Positions 1 through 9,367 are shown, counted from the stretch's first letter. The stretch is DNA of 50,707 nt from Alphaproteobacteria bacterium CG_4_9_14_3_um_filter_47_13 (GCA_002789675.1 PFTR01000013.1:1-50707), one strand, 5' to 3'. A program made the numbers and translations. Notes: generated from the sequence alone by a model not told the origin.

Positions 1-1974
1 AATTTTTTGTGCCTCTTCAATCTCGTTCCCTGTTTTGTCCGCAAGACCTAAAATGCTTTTTGCGCCATGCAGGATACCTACACCCTTATCTTCCAGAAAA
101 CCAAAATCCTGCCGGACACCGTTTTCATCTTTCCAGTAATACTGGTCGGTTTCTTCATCCTGATAAACCAGTTTGCCATTAATGTACAACGCATCTTCTG
201 TTACATTCTCAGCGACCAGAGCAGTAAAATCTTCTTTTTTTGCAATAAGTTCTGATTGTTCTTCAATCTGTTCAAGTTGCTCGGTGGCCAGTTTTAATTC
301 TTTCTGTGCTTTGTGCCAGTCATCACGTAAAGAATCTTTTTCTGTCTGGATTTGGGAAAGATCCTCGTGAAGTTCTTTGCTTTCCTGCGCAACCTCAAGA
401 GCCTCCACCCCAAGTGCCTGACGCGTTTTACCCAAAGAAGACTGTGAATTCAAAGCAGAATCTAGCGCCTGACGTTCCTGAAGGGAGGACTGTTTCAATT
501 CATTGACCTGCTCGCTTAGTTCTGCCCGTTCTTTCAGCAGTGATTCCTGCTCGTTTGAAAGTTTGAAATCTTTTTGTTGGGCGGCAGCGCTGATCGCTGC
601 AAGATCATCAGGATCAAGATTATTGTCAGCAATAAATTTTTGCAATGCCGGATCATCATTTAATTTCTGGTTGAGCGCCTGATATTGTTCCTGCTTCTCC
701 TCCAGAGCGCTTTTAAGATCTGCAATTTTTGTACGGATTGTTTCTATTGTGGCCGCATTTTCCGTGAGCTTTTCGTTGAGTTCCACGTAACGGGCTTTTA
801 GCGCTTTTGAATGTTCGTCAAGATGGCTGATTTTATCAAGTGTGGCATCTTCCTTTGCTATAATTTCAAGATGGCGCTCCCGTAAGGCAAGGATCGGCGC
901 AAACTGCTTTTGAAGCTGAAGCTGTTTATCGGCATCAAGTTCAACAAATGTCCCGTTGGCATCTTTGCCTAAGAATTTATTGTCCTGATATTTAATTCCG
1001 AATTTGTTTTCAAATTGTTGTTTGGCTTCTTTAAAGGTTTCTTCGGAGCTTGCGCGTTCTGCCATCATTTTGGCAAGACCGTCCTGCTCCCCTTCAATAA
1101 TAGTATTCATTTCAACTATTTTTGCGGCAACCTGCTCCTGTTCGGTCTGCATGTCCTGTTGTTTTTGTTCGGCTTGCAAAAGTTTTGTTTCTTCGCTGGC
1201 CAGATCATTCCGGATTTCTTTAATATCCACGTCTAGTGTTTGGAGCTGTTTATAATCTTTTACCCAGCTCTGGAGCTGTAGTCTTTCATTCCTGATGTCC
1301 TCGAGACGGAGATCAATAGCGGCAATCTGGCTATTCAGATTATTGATCATGTCCTGTTGTGCGATAAACTCCCGGAGTCGTCTGTTCCGTACATTCTCTT
1401 CGCTGTCGTCTTCGTTATCCTTGTCATTGCCGGCAAGGGTAGAGCCTCCATCTTTCTGATCCTGATAGACATGTGCACGACCTGCTGCGCCTGCTCCCGT
1501 TGCCCGAGCTTTGAAAGCATGAATGTCATGATTATGAACTTCAGGCACGCTCTCGTCTTTAGAGTTACTTTCTTCCTGCTTTAAAGCAGGAGAATGTATG
1601 TTCGTTTCAATAGTGGAATGGGGATGGTTTTCTTGCGGCTCTTGTGTCCGCAGGGTAGTCTGCATCTCCCGAACAAAAGCAGTTTTTTCATTTCCGGTAA
1701 AATCACCGGGTTGCGTGGAACGTAATGACGTTTTATCAGAAAACGAATAATGATTTTGACCGGAAATTGTCTCTGTATTTGTTTTTTGTTGGTTGACAGG
1801 CGCTATTGCTTTTAGTTCCGGATTATGGTCGTCGGCAACAGGAATATTAAAGATTTTGCTGAGCTGTTTTATTTCGCTGGCGGCCAGCGGTTTCCCCATA
1901 ATATCCCTTAAGGCCGCATTGCTTTCTTTCGGCGTTTTGTTCTCTTTATATCCTGTTTCTTCCCTGATGGCCAA
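1..1974 (-). CDS. Long coiled-coil protein of unknown function, 3' end cut by window edge
   Basis: I do not recognise this gene. The minus frame is open from 1974 to base 1, about 658 codons, so the C-terminus lies outside the window. Residues 1 to about 190 are polar and low in complexity. From about residue 190 to 590 the protein is almost wholly Glu/Gln/Lys/Leu-rich heptad-like sequence, as in a long coiled coil. A less repetitive, more globular stretch with Tyr, Trp and Asp follows (YINGKLVYQDEETDQYYWKD, about residue 600). No ATG lies near the 5' end. I chose TTG 1974 because AAGGG sits about 6 bases upstream. ATG 1899 also has an AAGGG and is the alternative. There is no signal peptide or membrane span. 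It is divergent from sucC. A structural or scaffold role is only a guess from composition. Confidence 0.72.
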   Translation of the reverse strand, partial: MAIREETGYKENKTPKESNAALRDIMGKPLAASEIKQLSKIFNIPVADDHNPELKAIAPVNQQKTNTETISGQNHYSFSDKTSLRSTQPGDFTGNEKTAFVREMQTTLRTQEPQENHPHSTIETNIHSPALKQEESNSKDESVPEVHNHDIHAFKARATGAGAAGRAHVYQDQKDGGSTLAGNDKDNEDDSEENVRNRRLREFIAQQDMINNLNSQIAAIDLRLEDIRNERLQLQSWVKDYKQLQTLDVDIKEIRNDLASEETKLLQAEQKQQDMQTEQEQVAAKIVEMNTIIEGEQDGLAKMMAERASSEETFKEAKQQFENKFGIKYQDNKFLGKDANGTFVELDADKQLQLQKQFAPILALRERHLEIIAKEDATLDKISHLDEHSKALKARYVELNEKLTENAATIETIRTKIADLKSALEEKQEQYQALNQKLNDDPALQKFIADNNLDPDDLAAISAAAQQKDFKLSNEQESLLKERAELSEQVNELKQSSLQERQALDSALNSQSSLGKTRQALGVEALEVAQESKELHEDLSQIQTEKDSLRDDWHKAQKELKLATEQLEQIEEQSELIAKKEDFTALVAENVTEDALYINGKLVYQDEETDQYYWKDENGVRQDFGFLEDKGVGILHGAKSILGLADKTGNEIEEAQKI

Positions 1975-2106
1975 AATAGTCCCTTTTGTCTTTATACATA
2001 TAAATGTGTTTAACCATTTTTGTTTATGCCTCTCTATATTTTACGAAATTAATTAATTTTCCCTTAAAAAGGCGCAAATTTATATAAATTTTTGCTTTAG
2101 ATAGTA

Positions 2107-2189
2107 TCATTTTCCAGGAAGACACGTATTTTCAAAGCCTGTTTTCCGTGCTAGACAGAAGACACATTGTTAAGAATCTTGGAAAATGA
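2107..2189 (+). promoter_or_regulatory. Long stem-loop in the sucC 5' leader, touching the ribosome binding site
   Basis: Bases 2107-2119 (TCATTTTCCAGGA) can pair with 2177-2189 (TCTTGGAAAATGA) over 13 positions, 12 Watson-Crick and one G-U, enclosing 57 bases. The 3' arm ends on the first bases of the sucC Shine-Dalgarno (GAAGGG, 2188-2193), so folding could hide the ribosome binding site. It lies in the 227-base divergent gap between the coiled-coil gene and sucC, in which I see nothing else clear. A regulatory role is inferred. Confidence 0.4.
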
Positions 2190-2201
2190 AGGGTTATATC
2201 C

Positions 2202-3404
2202 ATGAATATTCACGAATATCAGGCAAAAGAGCTTCTACGGAAATATGGCGTGGCTGTTCCTGACGGTTTTGCGGCGATGAGCGTTGATGAGGCAGTCAAG
2301 GCCGCTGAAAAGCTTCCTGGCCCGCTTTATGTGGTAAAATCTCAAATCCATGCCGGAGGGCGTGGTGCCGGACATTTTAAAAATGACCCGAAAGGAAAAG
2401 GCGGTGTCAGGCTTTGCAAAACAATTGACGAGGTTCGTGCGGCAGCTTCCGCCATGATGAACCAGATTCTTGTAACCAAACAGACAGGCGCAGAGGGCAA
2501 GGAAGTGCAACGGCTTTACATCACCGATGGCGTTGATATTTCAAAAGAATATTACTGTTCGGTCGTTCTGGATCGTGCGACATCCCGCGTGACGTTTATG
2601 GTCTCAACCGAAGGTGGTATGGATATTGAGGAAGTCGCCGAGTCAAGCCCGGAGAAAATTCATAAGGTCGGAATTGATCCGGCAACCGGTATGTGGCCAT
2701 TCCATGCCCGCAAGCTTGCGTTTGCGCTTGGGTTGGCGGGGGATTCCAATAAAAGCGCGGTGAAGTTTTTTATGGCGCTATATAAGGCTTTTACCGATCT
2801 TGATGCCTCTATCGTTGAAATCAATCCCATGATTGTTACAGAGGCGGGTGGCGTTATGGCGCTGGACGCAAAAATGAATTTTGATGAAAACGCTCTGTTC
2901 CGTCAATCCCAGGTCGCCGGAATGCGCGATGAGTCAGAAGAAGATGAAAAAGAACGGATTGCCCATGAATATGATCTGTCCTATGTGTCGCTTGACGGCA
3001 ATATAGGCTGCATGGTCAATGGCGCAGGACTTGCAATGTCAACGATGGATATTATCCAGCTTTATGGCGGTCATCCTGCGAATTTTCTTGATGTTGGCGG
3101 TGGCGCGAACAGGGAGAAAGTCACGGCAGCTTTCAAGCTGATTCTGTCTGATAAAAATGTTCAAGGTGTTCTGGTGAATATCTTTGGCGGCATTATGAAA
3201 TGTGATGTCATTGCCGAGGGCGTGGTTGCGGCAGCAAAAGAGGTGAGTTTAAGTGTGCCGCTGGTTGTCCGTCTCGAAGGCACCAATGTTGAAAAAGGCA
3301 AGGAAATTTTATTAAAATCAGGTTTGCCCATCATTGCAGCGGAAAATCTGGCAGATGCCGCGCAGAAAGTCGTTGAGGCCACACAGAAAGCGCAAGCGGC
3401 CTGA
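2202..3404 (+). CDS. sucC: Succinyl-CoA synthetase (ADP-forming) beta subunit
   Basis: This is the beta subunit of the TCA-cycle enzyme that interconverts succinyl-CoA and succinate with ATP/ADP synthesis. At 400 residues it has the family's usual length. The N-terminal ATP-grasp part shows [12 protein letters not shown] and the lysine/glycine loop [13 protein letters not shown] near residues 47-59. The C-terminal CoA-ligase part has FLDVGGGAN and [15 protein letters not shown], hallmarks of SucC. The start has GAAGGG about 8 bases upstream. The catalytic alpha subunit gene sucD normally follows directly but is absent: the next gene is an ABC ATPase. A malate-CoA ligase beta subunit (MtkA) is closely related and cannot be excluded from sequence alone. 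Confidence 0.95.
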   Translation: MNIHEYQAKELLRKYGVAVPDGFAAMSVDEAVKAAEKLPGPLYVVKSQIHAGGRGAGHFKNDPKGKGGVRLCKTIDEVRAAASAMMNQILVTKQTGAEGKEVQRLYITDGVDISKEYYCSVVLDRATSRVTFMVSTEGGMDIEEVAESSPEKIHKVGIDPATGMWPFHARKLAFALGLAGDSNKSAVKFFMALYKAFTDLDASIVEINPMIVTEAGGVMALDAKMNFDENALFRQSQVAGMRDESEEDEKERIAHEYDLSYVSLDGNIGCMVNGAGLAMSTMDIIQLYGGHPANFLDVGGGANREKVTAAFKLILSDKNVQGVLVNIFGGIMKCDVIAEGVVAAAKEVSLSVPLVVRLEGTNVEKGKEILLKSGLPIIAAENLADAAQKVVEATQKAQAA

Positions 3405-3454
3405 ACTGATTTGTCCTTCTGCCTTTCTGCGTGTTCTGTAACTCTAATGAAGTG

Positions 3455-4384
3455 ATGATGCCTGAATTCGCTATCGAGATTAAAAATCTGAAGAAGATTT
3501 ATAAAAAATCCGGACGCAGCCCTGAAAAAGTTGCTCTGGATGATGTCAGTCTTACCATTCCCAAAGGGTCTATTTTTGCGCTTCTGGGGCCGAATGGGGC
3601 AGGAAAATCAACAATCATCAATATTCTGGCGGGGCTTGTCACGAAAACGTCAGGATCTATCCATGTCTGGGATACGGATATTGATAAAGATCCGCGACAG
3701 GGCAAAGCCGCCATTGGTGTTGTGCCGCAGGAAATTAATTACGACCCGTTTTTTACACCGCGCCAGTTGCTTAATATTCAGGGCGGCCTCTATGGTGTTC
3801 CTAAGGCCGAACTGCGCACCATGGCGCTTTTAAAGCTGGTGGGGTTGGAACAGCAGGCGGATTCCTATACCCGCACCTTGTCCGGCGGTATGAGGCGGCG
3901 GCTGATGGTGGCAAAGGCGATGGTGCATACGCCCCCGATTCTTGTGCTTGATGAGCCAACGGCAGGTGTTGATATTGAGTTGCGACGGGAGCTGTGGGTC
4001 AATGTGCGTGATTTGAGCCGCAGCGGCGTAACGGTTTTGCTAACCACGCATTATCTTGAAGAAGCTGAAGCGCTTTGCGATATGATTGCGATTATTAATC
4101 ATGGAAAAATTGTTGTGTGCGAGGAAAAGGAAACACTTCTTGCACGGATCGACCAAAAGGAAATTACGTTCCGGCTGGACAGAGAGCTTAAAAATATTCC
4201 CGCAGGGCTGACCCAGTTTCATGCCGAAAAACAAGGAAACCGCTCTGTCAAATGCCGCTATAGCCCCGGTGAACAGGTCGTTGGCCAGATGATTGATCTG
4301 ATTGGAAAGGAAGGTTACGGGATTGCCGATATTTCGACTGATGAGAGTGACCTTGAGGATGTTTTTCTTCAGCTTACGAAATAG
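3455..4384 (+). CDS. ABC transporter ATP-binding protein (ABC-2 / DrrA-NodI type)
   Basis: This is a cytoplasmic ATPase subunit, 309 residues from ATG 3455; a GTG at 3431 would extend it without a better ribosome site. It shows Walker A GPNGAGKS (45-52), Q-loop Gln92, signature LSGGM (142-146), Walker B ILVLDEP with Glu167, and the switch His199 in TTHY. About 75 residues follow the nucleotide-binding domain, as in DrrA/NodI-type exporters. No permease gene is adjacent, so the membrane partner must be encoded elsewhere and the substrate is unknown. It follows sucC by about 50 bases and may be co-transcribed. Its stop faces the convergent esterase gene 14 bases away with no obvious terminator. 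Confidence 0.88.
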   Translation: MMPEFAIEIKNLKKIYKKSGRSPEKVALDDVSLTIPKGSIFALLGPNGAGKSTIINILAGLVTKTSGSIHVWDTDIDKDPRQGKAAIGVVPQEINYDPFFTPRQLLNIQGGLYGVPKAELRTMALLKLVGLEQQADSYTRTLSGGMRRRLMVAKAMVHTPPILVLDEPTAGVDIELRRELWVNVRDLSRSGVTVLLTTHYLEEAEALCDMIAIINHGKIVVCEEKETLLARIDQKEITFRLDRELKNIPAGLTQFHAEKQGNRSVKCRYSPGEQVVGQMIDLIGKEGYGIADISTDESDLEDVFLQLTK

Positions 4385-4398
4385 AGCGCAGAAAAATT

Positions 4399-5397
4399 TT
4401 ACGCCGGGGATGTTGGTCTGATGTTATTGGCATGATCCGGTGCGGATGATTTTCTCTTGAATTCGTACTGGCCTTCTTCGCCAAGCCAGTTTTTCAGGCC
4501 GTTTCCAGTGAGCCATTGTCTGGCCTCTTTATTCTCTTTCAAATAGGCTTCCCAGTAAGCCAGCGAGGCTGTTTTTATAATATTCTCGTGAAGATGCCGT
4601 TTGGGATGACTTTCCAGTTTGCCGCGACTGCCGGCAAATACCATGTGGTCACCTTCCTTTAGTACCAGTAAAGCTTTTTCTGGACATCCGGCATGATCGA
4701 ATACCGGCATACGGTATTGATAACCCTGTCCACTGATCGGGTTTTCATCATCTGTTCCGGTCATAAAGAAAAGTGGCAGTGTCATGTCGTCATATATTTT
4801 TTCAGGCGCTTCACTGGTTAAATGTTTCATGGGAACGAAGCTGTACAAGATTCCGGCTTTAAAACGGGTCTCCCTGAGGGATGTTGGTTTATCATCTTTA
4901 TCGGGAAAGGGTTGTCCTGCCATGACCTGCGTGGTGAGCGCGCCGAAAGAATGACCGGACATGCCGATTTTACCAAGATCCATATGAGTGCCAATATCCG
5001 GATTTTCTCTGGCAATATCGGGCAGACAATCAAGAAGGAATGGCACGTCATGAAACCGATCCAGCGTATCCTGCCGCGGGATATGGGCGGCTTTGATAAC
5101 GTCCCAGGGGTGTCCAGGCTTGCCTTCCCAGAGGGATGTATCTGTGCCCTGATGCTGCAGGTTCACCATGACATAGCCGTGAGAGGCGATATAGCGCGCT
5201 AGAAATGCCGCGCCATCGCGGCCACCACCAAGTCCATGTGACCAGAGGATCACTGGTAAGGATTTTAGATCCCTGGCAACCGGATAATATATTTTATAGG
5301 GAACGGCTCTATCGTTGCGAGCATGATCAACGCAGACCCCTTTATGGATAAAAACCTTGTGTGGTTCGTGATCCGGCAGCGGTGGTTTATAAGTCAT
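4399..5397 (-). CDS. Alpha/beta hydrolase (PAF-acetylhydrolase / dienelactone-hydrolase-like)
   Basis: This is a predicted serine hydrolase of 332 residues. The oxyanion-hole stretch LWSHGLGGGRDG (about 51-62) precedes the nucleophile elbow GMSGHSFGA with Ser150. Later GTDDENP and GDHMVF are suitable sites for the acid and the catalytic His. The layout resembles platelet-activating-factor acetylhydrolase-like or chlorophyllase-like esterases. No signal peptide is seen, so it is probably cytoplasmic. It lies downstream of sspB on the same strand, with a gap of about 9 bases, and may share its transcript. The substrate cannot be inferred. Confidence 0.82.
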   Translation of the reverse strand: MTYKPPLPDHEPHKVFIHKGVCVDHARNDRAVPYKIYYPVARDLKSLPVILWSHGLGGGRDGAAFLARYIASHGYVMVNLQHQGTDTSLWEGKPGHPWDVIKAAHIPRQDTLDRFHDVPFLLDCLPDIARENPDIGTHMDLGKIGMSGHSFGALTTQVMAGQPFPDKDDKPTSLRETRFKAGILYSFVPMKHLTSEAPEKIYDDMTLPLFFMTGTDDENPISGQGYQYRMPVFDHAGCPEKALLVLKEGDHMVFAGSRGKLESHPKRHLHENIIKTASLAYWEAYLKENKEARQWLTGNGLKNWLGEEGQYEFKRKSSAPDHANNIRPTSPA

Positions 5398-5406
5398 TTA
5401 AGCGCG

Positions 5407-5910
5407 TTAATCTTTTTTACGGAATTTATCGAGGGAGACAACCTCTCCGGTTTTCTCGCTGCTTTTTTTGTCTTTGCTATCCTCTTTTTCACTCTCGTCA
5501 TCATCAAGGAAATCATCGGGATCAAAATCGGGTCCCCCGTCTTCTCCCAGTGGCTGGAACTGCAACGCAAAGTTAACCGAAGGGTCGGCAAAAATCGTAA
5601 TGGCGGCAAGCGGGATCACAAGACGTTCGGGCACGTTATTAAAGGAAAGCGTGACATTCATCTTGTCTTTATCGACATTCAGATCATAAAACTGGTATTG
5701 CAGGACAATCGTCATCTCCCCCGGGTAACGGTCACGTAGATAATCGGGAATATCAACCCCGGGAAAATCGGTCATAAATGTAATGTAAAAATGATGGTCA
5801 TCCGGCAGGCCATCAGCCATCACCTCTTCCACCGCTTTTCTGACAACGCCGCGCAGGGCATTCTCAACCATTTTGTCGTAACGCAAAATTTCTTTTTCGT
5901 CGTTTGCCAT
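5407..5910 (-). CDS. sspB: SspB-family ClpXP adaptor protein
   Basis: In alphaproteobacteria SspB tethers ssrA-tagged and other substrates to the ClpX unfoldase. The 167-residue protein begins with RYDKMVENALRGVVRKAVEE, then a compact beta-rich domain with HHFYITFMTDFPGVDIPDYL and LQYQFYDLNV, which is the alpha-type SspB pattern. The C-terminal 45 or so residues are acidic and lysine-rich and end in VVSLDKFRKKD, matching the flexible tail with a short ClpX-binding module known from the family. It starts at ATG 5910 with only a weak Shine-Dalgarno. The 179-base gap to the protease gene (5911-6089) shows no feature I can support. Confidence 0.9.
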   Translation of the reverse strand: MANDEKEILRYDKMVENALRGVVRKAVEEVMADGLPDDHHFYITFMTDFPGVDIPDYLRDRYPGEMTIVLQYQFYDLNVDKDKMNVTLSFNNVPERLVIPLAAITIFADPSVNFALQFQPLGEDGGPDFDPDDFLDDDESEKEDSKDKKSSEKTGEVVSLDKFRKKD

Positions 5911-6089
5911 GATGTATCTGTAACCGATTTATAGAAGGGAAGTCAAAAGAGAAATATAATCGTTTCCATGTAAAAAAAGTAAAGCGAAATGACGATAGCT
6001 TTAAATATGTCACGACCTATGATTCGCATGAACCGCACTGTTAAATCTATAGCAGACTCATCTTGCTCCTGATAAAGCTGTGGAAAAGT

Positions 6090-7220
6090 TTAGTTTGATA
6101 GAGCGGGGGGCTGGAATGATGAGGGGGGCGGCACGTGAGCTGCGTTTTCTTTTTTCATCTCTATTGTAATGGGAAGCGTTATTTCCTTGCCATTGCGCAG
6201 GACAGTGATATTGACAGATTGCTCGGTCTCTAATTTTGATAAAGCCAGAACAAGGTCACGTGTATTTTTGACCGGGTTATCATTAAAGCCAAGAATAACA
6301 TCGTTAATGTTTAACCCGGCTTTTGCTGCCGGGCTTCCGTTTACTATTTGTGCAATCACGACGCCTTCTGCTTTTTTCAGTTTTAATTTTTCAACATGCT
6401 CATCCATAATATCTGTTACAACAATACCGAGTCCGCCTCTGTGTACTTCTCCGTATTTGATAAGCTGGGTGGCAATATCTTTGACTATATTTATGGGGAT
6501 AGCAAAATTGATCCCAATTGAACCACTGTTCATTGGCGAATAAATGGCTGTGTTAATGCCTATGGCTTCTCCATGAAAATTATATAAAGGGCCACCGGAA
6601 TTTCCAGAGTTTATGGCCGCATCGGTCTGGATGAAATCATCAGTGGGGTTGATGTTGATATTCCGATGAAGTCCCGAGATGATGCCAACCGACACAGAGC
6701 CGGGCAAATGAGCAAATGGATTGCCTACGGCAATAACATGCTCTCCGACACGAAGGTTGTCGCTATTGCCCAGAGACGCTTCGGGGAGTTTATATCCGGT
6801 ATTGACCTGTAAAACAGTGATATCACCGCGTTCATCTGTGCCGACCATTTTTGCTTCAAATGTCTCGCCGTTTTGTAGAACAACTGTATATTTGTCCCCT
6901 GCTTGTGTGACATGGCTGTTGGTCACAATATAGCCGTTATCGCCGTCAATGATGATTCCCGATCCACCGGATGTTAATGGTGTTTCTTGAGGCTTAAGAG
7001 TCTTGTCCGGTAATTCATTGGAAGGATCTTTAGGAGAGCTTTCTGGAGCAGATTTCGTTGCAATATTCTTCGGAGTTATATGGGTGATAACAGAAACGAT
7101 TGCAGGTAAAACCTTTTCGGCCAGATCGGCAATGTCCTCTTTATGATGAGCAAAGGCAGAAGAGGGTGCCGCAAGTGCAAATATAAGAGCCAAAGACCCA
7201 AGGCGCGCTGTAAGTTTCAT
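6090..7220 (-). CDS. Periplasmic HtrA/Deg-type serine protease with one PDZ domain
   Basis: This is an exported quality-control protease of 376 residues. The signal peptide runs to about residue 24 (ends SAFA). A linker rich in Ser, Pro and Lys (50-85) precedes the trypsin-like domain. The catalytic triad is His103 (TNSHV), Asp133 (RGDIT) and Ser208 (NSGNSGGPL). One PDZ domain spans roughly 255-345 and contains GLNINDVILGFN. One PDZ and this length resemble DegS-like members, but a cleavable signal peptide rather than an anchor is predicted. It lies downstream of trxB in the same direction (76-base gap), so co-transcription is possible. Confidence 0.93.
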   Translation of the reverse strand: MKLTARLGSLALIFALAAPSSAFAHHKEDIADLAEKVLPAIVSVITHITPKNIATKSAPESSPKDPSNELPDKTLKPQETPLTSGGSGIIIDGDNGYIVTNSHVTQAGDKYTVVLQNGETFEAKMVGTDERGDITVLQVNTGYKLPEASLGNSDNLRVGEHVIAVGNPFAHLPGSVSVGIISGLHRNININPTDDFIQTDAAINSGNSGGPLYNFHGEAIGINTAIYSPMNSGSIGINFAIPINIVKDIATQLIKYGEVHRGGLGIVVTDIMDEHVEKLKLKKAEGVVIAQIVNGSPAAKAGLNINDVILGFNDNPVKNTRDLVLALSKLETEQSVNITVLRNGKEITLPITIEMKKENAAHVPPPSSFQPPALSN

Positions 7221-7296
7221 GAATATTCCCTGATTTCAAATTATATCGGCTACTTTAGGGAAAACTAAAAAAAATGTCAATTTTTTTATGAAAAAA

Positions 7297-8262
7297 CTAT
7301 TCTGCGGCCTGTGCTTTTGGCACGGCCTCCAGTGCTGCAATATATTTATCGGCTTCAAGAGCTGCCATACAGCCCATTCCGGCGGCTGTGACGGCCTGTC
7401 TGTATATTTTATCCTTGACGTCTCCTGCCGCATAGACACCGGGGATAGAGGTTGCCGTGGAGTCCGGCGCGGTGAGAATATAACCATGGTTATCCATATC
7501 AAGCTTGTCTTTGAAAATTTTGGTGGCGGGGTCGTGGCCGATTGCGACAAAAAATCCGTGTACCTTTATTTCCGAGGTTTCGTTCGTTTTAATATTTTTA
7601 AGACAGAGTCCCGTAACCCCTGTGTCATCGCCCAGAACTTCATCGACAACGCTATCCCAGATAATGTTGATTTTCTCATGGTTAAACAGACGCTCCTGCA
7701 TAATACGTTCGGCACGTAAGTCATGGCGGCGGTGAATGAGCGTGACTTTGCGGCAGAAGTTGGTCAGGAACAGAGCCTCTTCCACAGCAGTATTGCCGCC
7801 GCCGACAATGGCAACTTCCTTGCCGCGATAGAAGAATCCGTCACAAGTGGCACAGGCCGACACGCCTTTGCCCATAAATTCTTTTTCGGAAGGGATGCCA
7901 AGCCAGCGTGCTGTGGCACCGGTGGCGATGATAAGAGCCTCTGCCGTATAAATTGTACCGGAATCCCCGGTGGCTCTGAACGGGTGTGTATCAAGATCAA
8001 CATCGACGATCAGATCGGTGACAAGTTTTGTCCCGACATGCGCGGCCTGTGCCTTCATCTGCTCCATAAGCCAGGGACCCTGTATCACATCGGCAAAGCC
8101 GGGGTAATTTTCAACATCGGTGGTAATAGTGAGCTGGCCGCCCGGCTGTATTCCCTGTATCAGAGTTGGCGCAAGGTTGGCACGGGCTGCATAAATGGCC
8201 GCTGTGTAACCTGCCGGACCGGAGCCGATAATCAGGACTTTTGTATGCTGTGTCTCACTCAT
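7297..8262 (-). CDS. trxB: Thioredoxin-disulfide reductase
   Basis: This NADPH-dependent flavoprotein reduces thioredoxin. I chose ATG 8262 (MSETQHTK) because AAGGGAAAG lies just upstream; the frame stays open to 8361, but that part overlaps the preceding gene and has no family resemblance. The 321-residue protein has FAD loop GSGPAG (13-18), the redox pair CATC (Cys137, Cys140) and NADPH-loop VGGGNTAVEEA near residue 153. The C-terminal YAAGDV FAD motif is also present. It lies 46 bases downstream of the ELM1-family gene on the same strand. Confidence 0.97.
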   Translation of the reverse strand: MSETQHTKVLIIGSGPAGYTAAIYAARANLAPTLIQGIQPGGQLTITTDVENYPGFADVIQGPWLMEQMKAQAAHVGTKLVTDLIVDVDLDTHPFRATGDSGTIYTAEALIIATGATARWLGIPSEKEFMGKGVSACATCDGFFYRGKEVAIVGGGNTAVEEALFLTNFCRKVTLIHRRHDLRAERIMQERLFNHEKINIIWDSVVDEVLGDDTGVTGLCLKNIKTNETSEIKVHGFFVAIGHDPATKIFKDKLDMDNHGYILTAPDSTATSIPGVYAAGDVKDKIYRQAVTAAGMGCMAALEADKYIAALEAVPKAQAAE

Positions 8263-8308
8263 TTTTCTTTCCCTTTTGCTGAATGAGATAGTCTTAAAGG
8301 GCGATTTG

Positions 8309-9247
8309 TCATGGGTAAAGCCGTTTTTTAATTTCTTGCGCAATAAGATTCGCATCATCAAGCTTCGGGTAATCGTAAGCTGTTAGTGTGCCTTCGAATT
8401 TCCGGATTATGCCGTGCCCTATAAGATTTTCATGAAATAGGTCAAACCGCTTTGTGCCCCCCTCAAGCGGGATCATGTAAACAGGTTTTCCTGTGGTCGC
8501 GGCTTCGGAGAGCATTGAAACGCTGTCTGCTGTAACCAGAATAAAATCTGCCCAGCCCAGAAAACCGAAATAAGGATTGTCACCGGTTCCGTCCCAGTAA
8601 TAAATATTTTTATGGGTAAGGGTTTTCTTCAGAATTTTTTCGTTCTCTTCTCCTGTCCGGCGCGAGGCCGTGACCATGATGCCATATCCTTGCTCTGCCA
8701 GTGCCATAAGATGCGTTGCAAGATCTTCTGTGATGGCGTCTGTCATCTGGTAAGCCTTGCTATTCCCGCCGATCAATACGGCAATACGGGGGGTGGGAAG
8801 CGGGGACAGTGTACCGGAAAATGCGGTACGTGCTTCGGCAAGTTTTTGTGTTGTGATCCGGTTGGGGGCCGCCATTGTCACGATCACATTCTCTCCGCGT
8901 GCCGGATCATGTGCGGGAACGGCCACAAGATCAAATTGTCCGGGGGAAACGCGGGGATCCTGTATCAGGACAGTAAAACTTTTACCGCCGCTGGCTTTTT
9001 TAATATAACGTGCCGCAGCAATGGCTTTGCGACCGGAAGCCAGTACAAGATCCGGCCAGGGTGGTTCGAGGGCATCGCCCGTAAAAGTGCAAGCGTATTC
9101 AAATCCCAGAAAAGGAGACAGGCTTTTCCATGGCTGACGTAATCCGATTCGTTTGATAACGGGTGTCATACCCAGATATTCTGCGACACCAAGGCATTGG
9201 TTTTCTGTGCCAGCCATACCTTCTGTGACAATCCAGCAATGGGTCAT
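8309..9247 (-). CDS. ELM1-family protein (mitochondrial-fission ELM1-like), function unknown in bacteria
   Basis: The 312-residue protein begins CWIVTEGMAGTENQCLGVAE, which is typical of the family named after plant ELM1. It also has PDLVLASGRKAIAAARYI, VLIQDPRV and VLIGGNSKAYQM. The alternating alpha/beta pattern resembles a two-domain glycosyltransferase-like fold, with a second half containing FILVTADSVSMLSEAATTGKPV, reminiscent of the sugar-nucleotide-binding half of GT-B proteins. It is probably cytoplasmic. Its bacterial role is not established; an envelope glycan role is an inference from the fold. It is divergent from the Lrp-type gene and precedes trxB. Confidence 0.85.
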   Translation of the reverse strand: MTHCWIVTEGMAGTENQCLGVAEYLGMTPVIKRIGLRQPWKSLSPFLGFEYACTFTGDALEPPWPDLVLASGRKAIAAARYIKKASGGKSFTVLIQDPRVSPGQFDLVAVPAHDPARGENVIVTMAAPNRITTQKLAEARTAFSGTLSPLPTPRIAVLIGGNSKAYQMTDAITEDLATHLMALAEQGYGIMVTASRRTGEENEKILKKTLTHKNIYYWDGTGDNPYFGFLGWADFILVTADSVSMLSEAATTGKPVYMIPLEGGTKRFDLFHENLIGHGIIRKFEGTLTAYDYPKLDDANLIAQEIKKRLYP

Positions 9248-9279
9248 ATCTTAAAAACTTTCAAAATTAAAAAATCCTC

Positions 9280-9318
9280 TTGCGCAAAAGCTTGCGCAAC
9301 TTTATACCAATCTGGTAT
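9280..9318. promoter_or_regulatory. Operator-like palindromes in the ELM1/Lrp divergent promoter region
   Basis: Two copies of the palindrome TTGCGCAA lie at 9280-9287 and 9292-9299, 12 bases apart. A 15-base inverted repeat ATACCA-ATC-TGGTAT lies at 9304-9318. They sit between divergent starts at 9247 and 9368. Lrp/AsnC regulators commonly bind arrays of about 15-base sites near their own genes, so autoregulation is plausible; binding is inferred. Confidence 0.45.
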
Positions 9319-9367
9319 CTATTTAGACAATTATTTTACTTACACCTATTACAAACGGCAGTTTTTT

